A stretch of DNA of 64,000 nt from Alteriqipengyuania abyssalis (lineage in GTDB: Bacteria; Pseudomonadota; Alphaproteobacteria; Sphingomonadales; Sphingomonadaceae): NCBI RefSeq assembly GCF_019857185.1, contig NZ_JAHWXP010000002.1, forward strand, positions 62,001 through 126,000. Reading direction: 5' to 3'. A program made the translations under genes and the position numbers. Of this stretch, positions 28,388-36,760 are shown one piece after another (positions within the stretch are counted from its first letter, which is position 1; each line of letters starts with the position of its first letter). The notes under the pieces were generated by a model, which was not told where the DNA came from, did not search any database, and saw only the letters and a program-made list of their open reading frames with translations.

Positions 28388-29949
28388 CAGCCGATCACTC
28401 CCAAAGCGAACAGGCCCGCCATCAGGCCCGCGCCGCCCAGCACCAGCGCCGCCTGGCCAAGCCAGCCGGGGCCGTTGCTTTCACGCGCGCGCCGATCCCA
28501 CATCAGCTCGATCTCGGGCAGCGGAGCAGGCTCGGGCGCGCCACCCTTGGGCGGGTATTTCTCCTCGAGCCGGCGAACCAGCCCGGGGATGCGCTGCAGC
28601 GTGTCGAAATCCTCGCGCAGGCGCTCGGCAATCGCGGCCTCGGGGCCCAGCTCGTCGCGAATCCAGCTGCGCACGAAGGGCGCGGAGACATCCCACATGT
28701 TGATCTTGGGATTGAGCTGGGTCGCGATCCCTTCGACCATCACCATCGTCTTTTGCAGCAGCAGCAGGTGCGGCTGGGTCTGCATGTCGAAGTCGCGGGT
28801 GATCGCGAACAGCCCGTCGAGCATCTGACCGACCGACAGCTCGCTTACCGGCTTGCCGCGCATCGGTTCGCCTACCGCGCGCAAGGCGGTGGCGAACTCG
28901 CCGACCGAGTGGTGGCTGGGCACATATTGCGCTTCGAAGTGAATTTCCGCGACACGGCGGTAATTGCCCGTGGTCAGGCCGTAGAGAATCTCCGCCAGCC
29001 ATTGCCGCGCGCGCCGGTCGATCCGGCCCATGATCCCGAAATCGATCGCCGCGATCGTGCCGTCGGGTTCGACGAACAGGTTCCCCTGGTGCATGTCGGC
29101 ATGGAAATAGCCGTAGCTTATCGCCTGGGTGAGGAAGGCGAGCACCAGCCGCTCGGCCAGCTGCTCCAGATCGTGCCCGGCAGCGACCAGCCCTTCGCGG
29201 TCGCTCATCTTGATGCCGTCGATCCACTCGATCGTCATCACGCGGCCATTGGTCCGGTCCCAGTCGACCGCGGGGATGCGATATCCGGCGAAGCCCTTCA
29301 TCGCCTCGGCCAGCTCGCTCGCGGCAGCAGCCTCGCGCCGCAGGTCGAGCTCGGTATTGGTCCAGCGCTTGAAGTTGGCGATTGTCAGCGCGGGGCGCAG
29401 GCGCGCGGCCTCGCCGCCCATCGCCTCGACATGCGCGGCAGCCCATTCATAGGTCGCGATGTCGCGCGCGAACTGCTCGCGGATACCCGGGCGCAGCATC
29501 TTGACCGCGACCTGCCGCCCGTCAGTGGTGATCGCGCGGTGGACCTGCGCGATCGACGCCGCGCCGACCGGCTTGGGGTCGATCTCCGCAAACAGCGCGT
29601 CGACCGGCTGGGCAAAGGTCGATTCGATCACCGGCCGCAGGCTCTCGAACGGGACCGGCGGCAGGTTGTCCTGCAAGGACAGCAGGTTGAGCGCCGCCTC
29701 GTCCCCGACCAGATCGGGCCGTGTGGCGAGCGACTGGCCCAGCTTGATCGCCGCCGGACCGATCGCGCGGAATGCGCCCGCATAATCGGGTGTTGCGGGC
29801 TGGCGCGTGCCGAACCGGGCGAGCCTGACCAGCCGCTTGACCGGGGCGGGCGTGTTGGGATCGCTCTCGATCCCGCGCAGCGCGCCGTGACGCGCGGCGG
29901 TCCGCCCCCATTTCAGCAGGCGCCAGATATGGCGAGACGGGCGTGTCAC
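28387..29949 (-). CDS. ubiB: UbiB family ubiquinone-biosynthesis ATPase/kinase-like protein
   Basis: 520 residues from a GTG at 29949 (MTRPSRHIWRLLKWGRTAAR). Atypical protein-kinase-like (ADCK/ABC1) membrane protein needed for ubiquinone synthesis. Visible: KxGQ motif in AAIKLGQSLATRP, the Ala-rich loop GAASIAQVHRA, the Lys strand VAVKMLRPGI, ExD motif ELDLRREAAAA, HADMHQGNLFV catalytic-loop-like and AIDFGIMGRID. The C-terminus has a transmembrane pair (LGQAALVLGGAGLMAGLFALG). It lies between ubiE and coaBC, the usual alphaproteobacterial order. Confidence 0.96.
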   Translation of the reverse strand: MTRPSRHIWRLLKWGRTAARHGALRGIESDPNTPAPVKRLVRLARFGTRQPATPDYAGAFRAIGPAAIKLGQSLATRPDLVGDEAALNLLSLQDNLPPVPFESLRPVIESTFAQPVDALFAEIDPKPVGAASIAQVHRAITTDGRQVAVKMLRPGIREQFARDIATYEWAAAHVEAMGGEAARLRPALTIANFKRWTNTELDLRREAAAASELAEAMKGFAGYRIPAVDWDRTNGRVMTIEWIDGIKMSDREGLVAAGHDLEQLAERLVLAFLTQAISYGYFHADMHQGNLFVEPDGTIAAIDFGIMGRIDRRARQWLAEILYGLTTGNYRRVAEIHFEAQYVPSHHSVGEFATALRAVGEPMRGKPVSELSVGQMLDGLFAITRDFDMQTQPHLLLLQKTMVMVEGIATQLNPKINMWDVSAPFVRSWIRDELGPEAAIAERLREDFDTLQRIPGLVRRLEEKYPPKGGAPEPAPLPEIELMWDRRARESNGPGWLGQAALVLGGAGLMAGLFALGVIG

Positions 29950-29953
29950 GCGA

Positions 29954-30685
29954 TCAGATTTTCCAGCCGGAATGAATGTTCACGGCCCCGCCGAGGATCG
30001 TCTCGACACGGGTCTGCGTAAAGCCCGCCGCCTTGATCATCGCCTCGAACTCGGGCGGGCGCGGGAAGCGGCGGATCGATTCGGCGAGGTAGCGATAGCT
30101 TTCCTCGTCATTGGCGATCAGCTTGCCCATCAGCGGCATCAGCCGGTGCGAGTAGAGGTCGTAAACCTCCTTGAAGCCGGGCCAGTCGGTGCTGGAGAAC
30201 TCCATGCAGTAGAACCGCCCGCCATGCTTCAGCACCCGGTGCGCCTCGGCCAGCGCCTTGTCGATATGGGTCACGTTACGAATGCCGAACACGATCGTGT
30301 AGGCATCGAACTGCCGGTCGGAGAAAGTCAGTTCCTCGGCGTTCTGGCACGACCAGACGAGGCCATCGATCCCGCGCTCCATCGCCCGCTCGACGCCCAC
30401 GTCGAGCATGTCCTGGTTGATGTCGGACACGATCACGTCCGCGCCGCAATCGGCCATGCGGAAGGCGATGTCGCCCGTGCCGCCCGCCATGTCGAGAATC
30501 GCCTCGCCCGGCTGCGGTTTGACCCGCCGCACGAAGCGGTCCTTCCACAATCGGTGCATCCCGCCCGACATCGCATCGTTCATCACGTCGTACTTGGCGG
30601 CGACGCTGGAAAAGACGCCGCCAACGCGCGCAGTCTTCTCATCGGGGCTGACATCTTCGTAGCCGAAGGAAACGGTATCGCTCAT
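29954..30685 (-). CDS. ubiE: Ubiquinone/menaquinone C-methyltransferase UbiE
   Basis: 243-residue SAM-dependent enzyme that methylates the ring carbon of the benzoquinol intermediate. Start ATG at 30685 (MSDTVSFGYEDVSPDEKTAR). The SAM-binding motif I is ILDMAGGTGDIAFRM; family signatures follow: YDVMNDAMSGGMHRLWKDRFV and NVTHIDKALAEAHRVLKHGGRF. It is the first gene of ubiE-ubiB-coaBC-dut; ubiB starts 4 bases after its stop. It is divergent from mutM, with a 27-bp perfect inverted repeat between them. Confidence 0.97.
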   Translation of the reverse strand: MSDTVSFGYEDVSPDEKTARVGGVFSSVAAKYDVMNDAMSGGMHRLWKDRFVRRVKPQPGEAILDMAGGTGDIAFRMADCGADVIVSDINQDMLDVGVERAMERGIDGLVWSCQNAEELTFSDRQFDAYTIVFGIRNVTHIDKALAEAHRVLKHGGRFYCMEFSSTDWPGFKEVYDLYSHRLMPLMGKLIANDEESYRYLAESIRRFPRPPEFEAMIKAAGFTQTRVETILGGAVNIHSGWKI

Positions 30686-30746
30686 GGAATTGGGCCTTAG
30701 GGGGAAAGGTTTGTGGCGTCTATTCGCTAGCTTGGTTTGATCGGCA

Positions 30747-30816
30747 CCAGCCCTCTCCCCCTCCCAACCACCCATGGCATCATCCTGTCGGGTGGTTGGG
30801 AGGGGGAGAGGGCTGG
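30747..30816. repeat. 27-bp perfect inverted repeat between ubiE and mutM
   Basis: Arms 30747-30773 and 30790-30816 are exact reverse complements, rich in CCCTC and CCCAACCACCC, with a 16-base loop. It lies between divergent genes, so it cannot be a terminator of either. The CTCCCAACC core is shared with the repeat inside smr (19475-19580). Confidence 0.85.
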
Positions 30817-30875
30817 CACCGCCTCCGGCGAACCGCCATATCTACCTCGACACGTTCCCAATCGCCGGAAAACCA

Positions 30876-31691
30876 ATGCCCGAACTTCCCGAGGTCGAGA
30901 CCACCGTGCGCGGGCTCGCCCTTCATCTGGAAAACCGCACCATCACCGCCGCGCGCACCGCCCGGCCCGACATGCGCAGGCCCTTTCCCGAAGGACTGGG
31001 GCAGGCGCTGGTCGGCGCGCGGGTCACTTCGCTGGGGCGGCGCGCCAAGTTCGGCCTGATCCATACCGACCGCGACCAGACGCTGATCTTCCATCTGGGG
31101 ATGAGCGGGCGCTGGCGGATCGATCCCGACCAGCCCGACCGGCACGACCACCTGCTGATCGAAACCGAATCGAATCGATTCGCGCTCAACGATCCACGGC
31201 GATTCGGCTGGGTCGATCTGGTCGATACTGCTGCGCTCGACGCGTGGCCCAGCTTCGTCACCATGGGCCCCGAACCGCTCGGCCCCGATCTTACCGCCGC
31301 CCATCTGCGCGCCGCGCTGGCGGGCCGCAGGCAGGCGATCAAGCTGCTCCTGCTCGACCAGCGAATCGTCGCAGGCCTCGGCAATATCTACGTGTGCGAG
31401 GCGCTGTGGCGCGCACGGATCAGCCCGAAGCGTGCAGGTGGCCGCGTCTCGCTCGCGGCGCTGGAACGGCTGGTTACGGCGATTCGCGAGGTGCTGGAGC
31501 AATCGATTCGCGATGGCGGATCGACCTTGCGCGATTATGCCCGGCCCGATGGCGAGCTGGGCTATTTCTCCACCCGGTTCGACGTCTATGGCCGCACCGG
31601 CGAATCGTGCCGGCGCGAGGATGGCGGCCACATCGCCCGGATCGAACAGGGCGGTCGCAGCACCTGGTATTGCCCGGTCTGCCAGAGGTAG
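30876..31691 (+). CDS. mutM: Formamidopyrimidine-DNA glycosylase (Fpg/MutM)
   Basis: 271 residues from the ATG at 30876. Removes 8-oxoguanine and formamidopyrimidines and nicks the strand. The processed N-terminus MPELPEVETTVRGLALHLEN has the catalytic Pro2 and Glu3; the conserved Lys is in RRAKFGLIHT; the helix-two-turn-helix is LLLDQRIVAGLGNIYVCEALW; the C-terminal zinc finger runs from the Cys in GRTGESCRREDGG to WYCPVCQR. Residues match the family closely. The frame is open upstream through the inverted repeat, but the Pro2 requirement fixes this start. Confidence 0.98.
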   Translation: MPELPEVETTVRGLALHLENRTITAARTARPDMRRPFPEGLGQALVGARVTSLGRRAKFGLIHTDRDQTLIFHLGMSGRWRIDPDQPDRHDHLLIETESNRFALNDPRRFGWVDLVDTAALDAWPSFVTMGPEPLGPDLTAAHLRAALAGRRQAIKLLLLDQRIVAGLGNIYVCEALWRARISPKRAGGRVSLAALERLVTAIREVLEQSIRDGGSTLRDYARPDGELGYFSTRFDVYGRTGESCRREDGGHIARIEQGGRSTWYCPVCQR

Positions 31692-31709
31692 GCTTTCGGC
31701 CAATTTCCT

Positions 31710-31738
31710 TGACGAGCCGGACACCGCGCCCTATGTGC
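31710..31738 (+). promoter_or_regulatory. Candidate sigma-70 promoter for rpsT
   Basis: TTGACG (31710-31715) and TATGTG (31733-31738) with a 17-base spacer, about 90 bases before the rpsT start. The −35 is near consensus and the −10 is weaker. Confidence 0.45.
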
Positions 31739-31826
31739 GCGCCCTTCCGGCGAGCAATCGCCGCTTCCAGGCATTGATTTTAAAAGCAGTTGGCTGCGCG
31801 CTTCGCGGCCAGAGACAAGGACGACC

Positions 31827-32087
31827 ATGGCCAATACGCCGCAAGCCCGCAAACGCATCCGTCGCAACGAGCGTCGCGCCGAAATCAACGGTGCGCGTAT
31901 GAGCCGCATCCGCACCTTCCTCAAGAAGGTCGAGAGCGCGATCGAAGGCGGCGACAAGGAAACCGCCCAGACCGCCCTTCGCGCTGCTCAGCCCGAGCTG
32001 GCGCGCGGCGTTGCCCGCGGCGTTCTCCACAAGAACACCGCCTCGCGCAAGATGAGCCGGCTTTCCAAGCGGGTTGCCGCTCTCTAA
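31827..32087 (+). CDS. rpsT: 30S ribosomal protein S20
   Basis: 86 residues, highly basic: [40 protein letters not shown] and the end [19 protein letters not shown], as in bacterial S20, which binds 16S rRNA. A promoter candidate precedes and a terminator hairpin follows. rpsT upstream of dnaA is a common alphaproteobacterial order. Confidence 0.97.
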   Translation: MANTPQARKRIRRNERRAEINGARMSRIRTFLKKVESAIEGGDKETAQTALRAAQPELARGVARGVLHKNTASRKMSRLSKRVAAL

Positions 32088-32529
32088 GCTGCTTTCAGAT
32101 TACAATCTGACCGCGTTTTCGGGGTCGTCGCCGTGTGCGACGGCCCCTTTTGGTTTTGTCTTAAAACCGACGCACAGGCTTCGCGATTCGGCCTAGGAAT
32201 CCCGCCGATTCGAGGGGCTATCCGAGGCGAAAGAACAGCGTTTACAGCGCCTTAAACGGAAGGCTGCGGCTCACACCACTGTCAATTTCTTTATTTCAAA
32301 TTCGCTACCATTTCGCGCTTGCCCATCGGCCCCCAGACCTGTCTATTGATCGTCACCGCCGGGGAGGGACACCGCGGCTGGGACTAAATCGAAGATGGCC
32401 GGTGGGGGGCCTCAACACTGCTCGCGATGACACGCGATTCCGGTGAAGGGGGCGCTGTATCCATCGAATGTAAACAGGGAACCCCGGAGGCGGCACGCGC
32501 TTCCGGAAGCGGAGGTCTATTAGCAAGTC
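32088..32529. other. rpsT-dnaA intergenic region (442 bases)
   Basis: Holds the rpsT terminator at its left end and otherwise presumably the dnaA promoter and leader. Four GANTC sites (32185, 32197, 32207 and 32436) are present, three of them within 27 bases. I see no good DnaA box (TTATCCACA), no convincing coding frame and no recognisable RNA gene. The dnaA start is preceded by GGAGGTCTATTAGCAAGTC, whose GGAGG is 14 bases from the ATG. Confidence 0.6.
32121..32152 (+). terminator. Intrinsic terminator after rpsT
   Basis: 11-bp stem GGGGTCGTCGC / GCGACGGCCCC (one G-T pair) with a 5-base loop, followed by TTTTGG. It lies 34 bases after the rpsT stop. Confidence 0.85.
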
Positions 32530-33984
32530 ATGGCACGTATTCCCGATACGAACGGTGCCGCGCGCAAGCGGGCCAAAGGCGAAGGCGAGGACATGGAGCG
32601 CGTGGCGCTGGCCGCGGACTGGGACGATATCAGCACCGGCCTGCGCAAGGATCTTGGCCATCAGCTGCACAGCCAGTGGATCAAGCCGATCCAGCTGGGC
32701 GAGTTCGACTCCGAAACCGGCACGCTGGCGCTGTACCTGCCGTCGGAATTCGCCGCCGAGTGGGTCCGCAAGCATTTCGCCGACCGTCTCTCGCTCGCGT
32801 GGAAGATCATGCGCTCCGAGATCAAGACCGTCGCGATCGAGGTGCACCCCAGTCGCAAGCGGATGGCCGATATCTCGCTGGGCGATTCGCGTCGCCCGGC
32901 CAACGACGGGCCCGAACTGCGCGTGGTGTCCGATGGCGGCTTCGGCGATCCTGGCTTCAGCAGCGTCGGCCTCGACGCCTCGCTGACCTTCGCCGCCTTC
33001 GTCACCGGCGATGCCAACGTGCTCGCGCGCAATGCAGCGCAGCGGATGGCCGCGAACGAGAAGCCGCAGTTCTCGCCGCTCTACATCAAGGCGGCGACCG
33101 GCCAGGGCAAGACGCACCTGCTGCACGCGATCGGCCACCAGTTCCTCAGCCAGCACCCGCGTGCGCGGATCTTCTACTGTTCGGCAGAGCGCTTCATGGT
33201 CGAGTTCGTCCAGGCGCTGAAGCAGAACCGGATGATCGAGTTCAAGACGCGCCTGCGCGGGTTCGACCTGCTGCTGGTGGACGATCTGCAGTTCATCATC
33301 GGCAAGGCCAGCGCGCAGGAAGAGCTGCTCTACACGATCGATCACCTGCTGTCGGAGGGCAAGCGACTGGTCTTCGCCGCCGACCGCGCCCCGCAGGCGC
33401 TCGATTCGGTCGAACCGCGCCTGCTCAGCCGCCTCTCAATGGGTCTGGTCGCGGACATCCAGCCCGCCGACCTCGAGCTGCGCCGCTCGATCCTCGAATC
33501 GAAGCTGACCCGGTTCGCGCCCTTGAGCGTGCCCGACGATGTGGTCGACTTTCTCGCCCGCACGATCACCCGCAATGTGCGCGAGCTGGTCGGCGGCCTC
33601 AACAAGCTGATCGCCTATGCCCAGCTGACCGGCCAGCCGGTCTCGCTGCAGCTGGCCGAGGAACAGCTGACCGATATCCTTTCGGCCAATCGCCGCCGGA
33701 TCACGATCGACGAGATCCAGCGCACCGTGTGCCAGTTCTACCGCATCGACCGCAGCGAGATGAGCAGCAAGCGCCGCACTCGTGCGGTGGTCCGTCCGCG
33801 CCAGGTCGCGATGTACCTGTCCAAGGTGCTGACCCCGCGCAGCTATCCCGAAATCGGGCGCAAGTTCGGCGGGCGCGACCACTCGACGGTGATCCACGCG
33901 GTCAAGCTGATCGAAGACCTGCGCACTCGCGATGCGGACATGGATGGCGACGTGCGCAGCCTGCTGCGCCAGCTCGAAAGCTGA
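32530..33984 (+). CDS. dnaA: Chromosomal replication initiator DnaA
   Basis: 484 residues. ATP-dependent initiator that opens oriC. Domain I: WDDISTGLRKDLGHQLHSQW. Domain III AAA+: TFAAFVTGDANVLARNAAQR, Walker A in KAATGQGKTHLLHAIGH (the usual G-x-x-G-x-G-K-T is here A-T-G-Q-G-K-T), Walker B LLLVDDLQFI, sensor region PRLLSRLSMGLV. Domain IV DNA-binding: VRPRQVAMYLSKVLTPRSYP and GRKFGGRDHSTVIHAVK. The Walker A has Gln where most DnaA have Leu/Val before Gly-Lys. Followed by a structured repeat region before the DUF983 gene. Confidence 0.97.
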   Translation: MARIPDTNGAARKRAKGEGEDMERVALAADWDDISTGLRKDLGHQLHSQWIKPIQLGEFDSETGTLALYLPSEFAAEWVRKHFADRLSLAWKIMRSEIKTVAIEVHPSRKRMADISLGDSRRPANDGPELRVVSDGGFGDPGFSSVGLDASLTFAAFVTGDANVLARNAAQRMAANEKPQFSPLYIKAATGQGKTHLLHAIGHQFLSQHPRARIFYCSAERFMVEFVQALKQNRMIEFKTRLRGFDLLLVDDLQFIIGKASAQEELLYTIDHLLSEGKRLVFAADRAPQALDSVEPRLLSRLSMGLVADIQPADLELRRSILESKLTRFAPLSVPDDVVDFLARTITRNVRELVGGLNKLIAYAQLTGQPVSLQLAEEQLTDILSANRRRITIDEIQRTVCQFYRIDRSEMSSKRRTRAVVRPRQVAMYLSKVLTPRSYPEIGRKFGGRDHSTVIHAVKLIEDLRTRDADMDGDVRSLLRQLES

Positions 33985-33993
33985 CCACACCTC

Positions 33994-34090
33994 CCACAGG
34001 CTGCCAATAGCCGATCGACAGATTGCACACCGATTGTCGACAGACCCATCCACAGGTCTGTCGACAGGTCGGCCACAGGCTGCCAACAGC
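33994..34090. repeat. Structured repeats downstream of dnaA
   Basis: Two 18-base direct repeats (33994-34011 and 34073-34090, one mismatch, core CCACAGGCTGCCAA) flank a perfect 12-bp inverted repeat: TGTCGACAGACC (34035-34046) and GGTCTGTCGACA (34055-34066) around CATCCACA. The loop and direct repeats hold CCACA motifs reminiscent of partial DnaA boxes. There is no T-tail, so it is not a classic terminator. Confidence 0.75.
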
Positions 34091-34096
34091 GTGTCC

Positions 34097-34522
34097 ATGG
34101 CCGATCCCCCGCCTTGCCCACAGCGAGTCGACTTGCCCGCCACGCTCGGCGCCGCGCTGCTGCGGGGCTTGCGCAGCACCTGCCCGCGCTGCGGCGAGGG
34201 GCGGCTGTTTCGCAAGTGGATCAAGCCGGTCGATGCCTGCCCGCATTGCGCGCAGGACTGGTCGGTCCAGCAGGCGGATGACTTCCCCGCCTATATCGGC
34301 ATCTTCGTGGTCGGGCATCTGCTCGCGCCGGTCGTGATCGCAATGATCGGGACCTACGACATGTCGCCGATCCTGACGCTGGCGATCATCCTGCCGGTCG
34401 CGGTGGCGATGCTGCTGGCAATGCTCCAGCCGGTAAAGGGCGGCGTGATCGCCTTCCTGTGGTGGTTCGGCATCGGCAGCTTCGTGCAGGAGCGGCGCGA
34501 AGAGGATTCCGACAAACCGTGA
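34097..34522 (+). CDS. DUF983 family zinc-ribbon membrane protein
   Basis: 141 residues from the ATG at 34097 (MADPPPCPQRVDLPATLGAA). A zinc-ribbon-like N-terminal part has two Cys pairs in TCPRCGEGRLFRKW and DACPHCAQDW; two transmembrane helices follow (YIGIFVVGHLLAPVVIAMIG, LTLAIILPVAVAMLLAML), then KGGVIAFLWWFGIG. This is the DUF983 arrangement; some members are linked to cytochrome oxidase genes but the role is not established. Its stop overlaps the GTG start of the ThiF-type gene (GTGA). Confidence 0.87.
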   Translation: MADPPPCPQRVDLPATLGAALLRGLRSTCPRCGEGRLFRKWIKPVDACPHCAQDWSVQQADDFPAYIGIFVVGHLLAPVVIAMIGTYDMSPILTLAIILPVAVAMLLAMLQPVKGGVIAFLWWFGIGSFVQERREEDSDKP

Positions 34523-35292
34523 CCATCGCACCCGAACGGCTGGAGCGTTTTGCGCGCCATATCGTGCTGCCCGAAGTGGGCGGCGCGGGGCAGGCCGCGC
34601 TGGCGGACATGCATGTCGCGCTGATCGGCCTGGGCGGAATCGGCAGCCCGGCGCTGCAATATCTCGCGGGCGCAGGCGTGGGCCGTTTCACACTGGTCGA
34701 TTCGGGCGATGTCGAGCTGTCCAACCTCCAGCGCCAGACGATCTACACCACCCGCGACATCGGCCATGCCAAGGCGGTCGCCGCACGCCGCTGGCTCGCC
34801 AATTTCGACAATGGCCTGACCGCCGATGTGCGCGACGACCGGATCGATGCGGGCAATGCGGCAGCGTTGATCGAGGATGCGGATCTTGTGCTCGACGGGA
34901 CGGACAATTTCGCCACCCGCCTCGCCGTGTCGGACGCGTGCGTTGCGGCGCGTGTGCCGCTGCTCTCGGCCGCGGTGGGTCGCTTCCAGGGCCAGGTCGG
35001 CGCGTTTGCGGGGCACCTGCCCGAGCACGCCTGCTACCGCTGCTTCGTCGGCGATGCCTTCGATACCGAGGATTGCGACACCTGCGCCGAAGACGGCGTG
35101 CTGGGCGCGATGGTCGGCTGGGTCGGCAGCTTCGCGGCCATGCAGGCGATCCGCGTGCTGCTGTGCGGAGTGAGCGCGCTGGGCGATCCGCAATGGGGCA
35201 CGCTGCACCTGATGGAGGGGCTCAGCCCCGCGATGCGAAGCTTCCAGATCGCCAAGGACCCTGCGTGCAAAGGCTGCGGCTCAGCCGCCTAG
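34519..35292 (+). CDS. HesA/MoeB/ThiF family adenylyltransferase
   Basis: 257 residues from the GTG at 34519, overlapping the upstream stop. E1-like enzyme that adenylates the C-terminus of a ThiS/MoaD-type sulfur carrier. N-terminal FARHIVLPEVGGAGQAAL; nucleotide motif ALIGLGGIGSPALQYLAGAG; VDSGDVELSNLQRQTIY with the catalytic Arg; DLVLDGTDNFATRLAVSDAC; two CxxC zinc pairs (HACYRCFVGD and DPACKGCGS). It lacks a rhodanese domain. Whether it serves molybdopterin (MoeB) or thiamine (ThiF) cannot be decided from context. Confidence 0.9.
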   Translation: MTIAPERLERFARHIVLPEVGGAGQAALADMHVALIGLGGIGSPALQYLAGAGVGRFTLVDSGDVELSNLQRQTIYTTRDIGHAKAVAARRWLANFDNGLTADVRDDRIDAGNAAALIEDADLVLDGTDNFATRLAVSDACVAARVPLLSAAVGRFQGQVGAFAGHLPEHACYRCFVGDAFDTEDCDTCAEDGVLGAMVGWVGSFAAMQAIRVLLCGVSALGDPQWGTLHLMEGLSPAMRSFQIAKDPACKGCGSAA

Positions 35293-35994
35293 CAGCTCGT
35301 CCAGCCACGCGGGCACCAGTTCCCCCGCCCTGCCCTGGCGCGATTCGTCGAACCAGTGCGAGCCTTCGCTGCGTTCGAGATTGAGCTCCAGCGTGCGTGC
35401 GCCGTAAGCCGCAGCCTCCTGCACGAAACCTGCCGCAGGATAGACCGCGCCGCTGGTCCCGATCGAGACGAACAGGTCCGCACTGGCCAGTGCGGCGTAG
35501 ATACGCTCCATCTCGTAGGGCATCTCGCCGAACCACACGATGTCGGGCCGCAACGCGGGCGCCCCGCACGCCTCGCAGGGCGGCGCATCGCCGAGCGGAC
35601 CGTGCCACTCCATACGCGCGCGGCACGCCGTACACAGCGCGCTGCGCAGCCGCCCGTGCATGTGGAGCACGCTCTTTGCGCCAGCGCGCTCATGCAGGTC
35701 GTCGACGTTCTGGGTGACGATCAGCAAGCTGTGCGAGTCGTCACGCGGCCATTCGGACTCGAGCCGGGCGAGCGCCCGATGCGCCGCATTGGGCTCCACC
35801 GTGTCGAGCGCCGCGCGGCGCGCATCGTAGAACCCCTGCACCAGCGCCGGGTTGCGCGCGAACGCCTCCGGCGTTGCGACATCCTCTATCCGGTGCTTCT
35901 CCCACAGCCCACCCGCATCGCGGAACGTATCGATCCCGCTTTCTGCGGAAATTCCTGCGCCGGTCAGGATGACGATGTTGCGAATGTCTGCCAT
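35281..35994 (-). CDS. cobB: NAD-dependent protein deacylase of the Sir2 family
   Basis: 237 residues from the ATG at 35994 (MADIRNIVILTGAGISAESG). Removes acyl groups from lysines using NAD+. Signatures: GAGISAESGIDTFRDAGGLW, TQNVDDLHERAG, the catalytic His in VLHMHGRLRS, four zinc Cys (ALCTACRAR and PPCEACGAPA), and IVWFGEMPYEM. The Tyr/Arg pair in GFYDARRAALD fits the class III (SIRT5/CobB) desuccinylase-type pocket. It overlaps the convergent ThiF-like gene by 12 bases. Confidence 0.93.
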   Translation of the reverse strand: MADIRNIVILTGAGISAESGIDTFRDAGGLWEKHRIEDVATPEAFARNPALVQGFYDARRAALDTVEPNAAHRALARLESEWPRDDSHSLLIVTQNVDDLHERAGAKSVLHMHGRLRSALCTACRARMEWHGPLGDAPPCEACGAPALRPDIVWFGEMPYEMERIYAALASADLFVSIGTSGAVYPAAGFVQEAAAYGARTLELNLERSEGSHWFDESRQGRAGELVPAWLDELLGG

Positions 35995-36027
35995 GCACCC
36001 ATCAAACACCGGCAAGGCGCGAGGGCA

Positions 36028-36756
36028 ATGGCAGCAATCGGAATCATCGGGCGCGACGGGCGCATGGGGCAGGCAATCGCTGCGGCTATCGAGGGCGGCG
36101 AGCACACGCTGGCGGGCGCGGTCGACAAGGGCGAGGATGTCGCCGGCCTCGCCGATCGCAGCGAGGTGCTGATCGACTTCTCCGCACCGCAGGCGCTCGA
36201 GAGCAATCTGCACGCCGCCGTCGGCGCGGGGGTTCCGCTGCTGATCGGCACGACCGGGCTGGAGGAAGCGCATCACACCGCGATCGACAATGCTGCGCGC
36301 GCGGTCGCGGTGCTGCAGACGGGCAATACCTCGCTCGGCGTGACCATGCTCGCGCGGCTGGTGCGCGAAGCGGCAGGGGCGCTGGCGCAGGGCTGGGATG
36401 TCGAGATCGTCGAGATGCACCACCGCGCGAAGGTAGACGCGCCGTCGGGCACCGCGCTGCTGCTGGGCGAGGCGGCGGCGAGCGGGCGCGGGATCGACCT
36501 TCCCGGGCATTCAGAGCGCGGTCGCGACGGACACACCGGCGCACGCAGTGAAGGGGCGATTGGCTTCGCGAGCCTGCGTGGTGGCACGGTCGCGGGCGAG
36601 CACAGCGTGATCCTCGCAGGCGAGAACGAGCGAATCGTGCTCAGCCACGTGGCCGAGGATCGCACGCTGTTCGCCCGCGGCGCGCTGACCGGGGCGGCGT
36701 GGCTGATCGGCAAGCAGTCGGGCCGCTATTCGATGGAAGACGTGCTCGGGCTCTAG
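36028..36756 (+). CDS. dapB: 4-hydroxy-tetrahydrodipicolinate reductase
   Basis: 242 residues from the ATG at 36028. NAD(P)H-dependent step in lysine/diaminopimelate synthesis. The nucleotide motif is IGIIGRDGRMGQAIAAAIEG; catalytic signature EIVEMHHRAKVDAPSGTALL with the His/Lys pair; GFASLRGGTVAGEHSVILAG toward the C-terminus. Length slightly below E. coli DapB (273), as common in this group. It is divergent from the sirtuin with 33 bases between, and nth starts 5 bases after its stop. Confidence 0.96.
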   Translation: MAAIGIIGRDGRMGQAIAAAIEGGEHTLAGAVDKGEDVAGLADRSEVLIDFSAPQALESNLHAAVGAGVPLLIGTTGLEEAHHTAIDNAARAVAVLQTGNTSLGVTMLARLVREAAGALAQGWDVEIVEMHHRAKVDAPSGTALLLGEAAASGRGIDLPGHSERGRDGHTGARSEGAIGFASLRGGTVAGEHSVILAGENERIVLSHVAEDRTLFARGALTGAAWLIGKQSGRYSMEDVLGL

Positions 36757-36760
36757 TGGC

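Noticed and set aside
32088-34096. dnaA flanks considered as the chromosome origin
   Set aside because: No full DnaA boxes and no AT-rich unwinding region; in alphaproteobacteria oriC is usually elsewhere.
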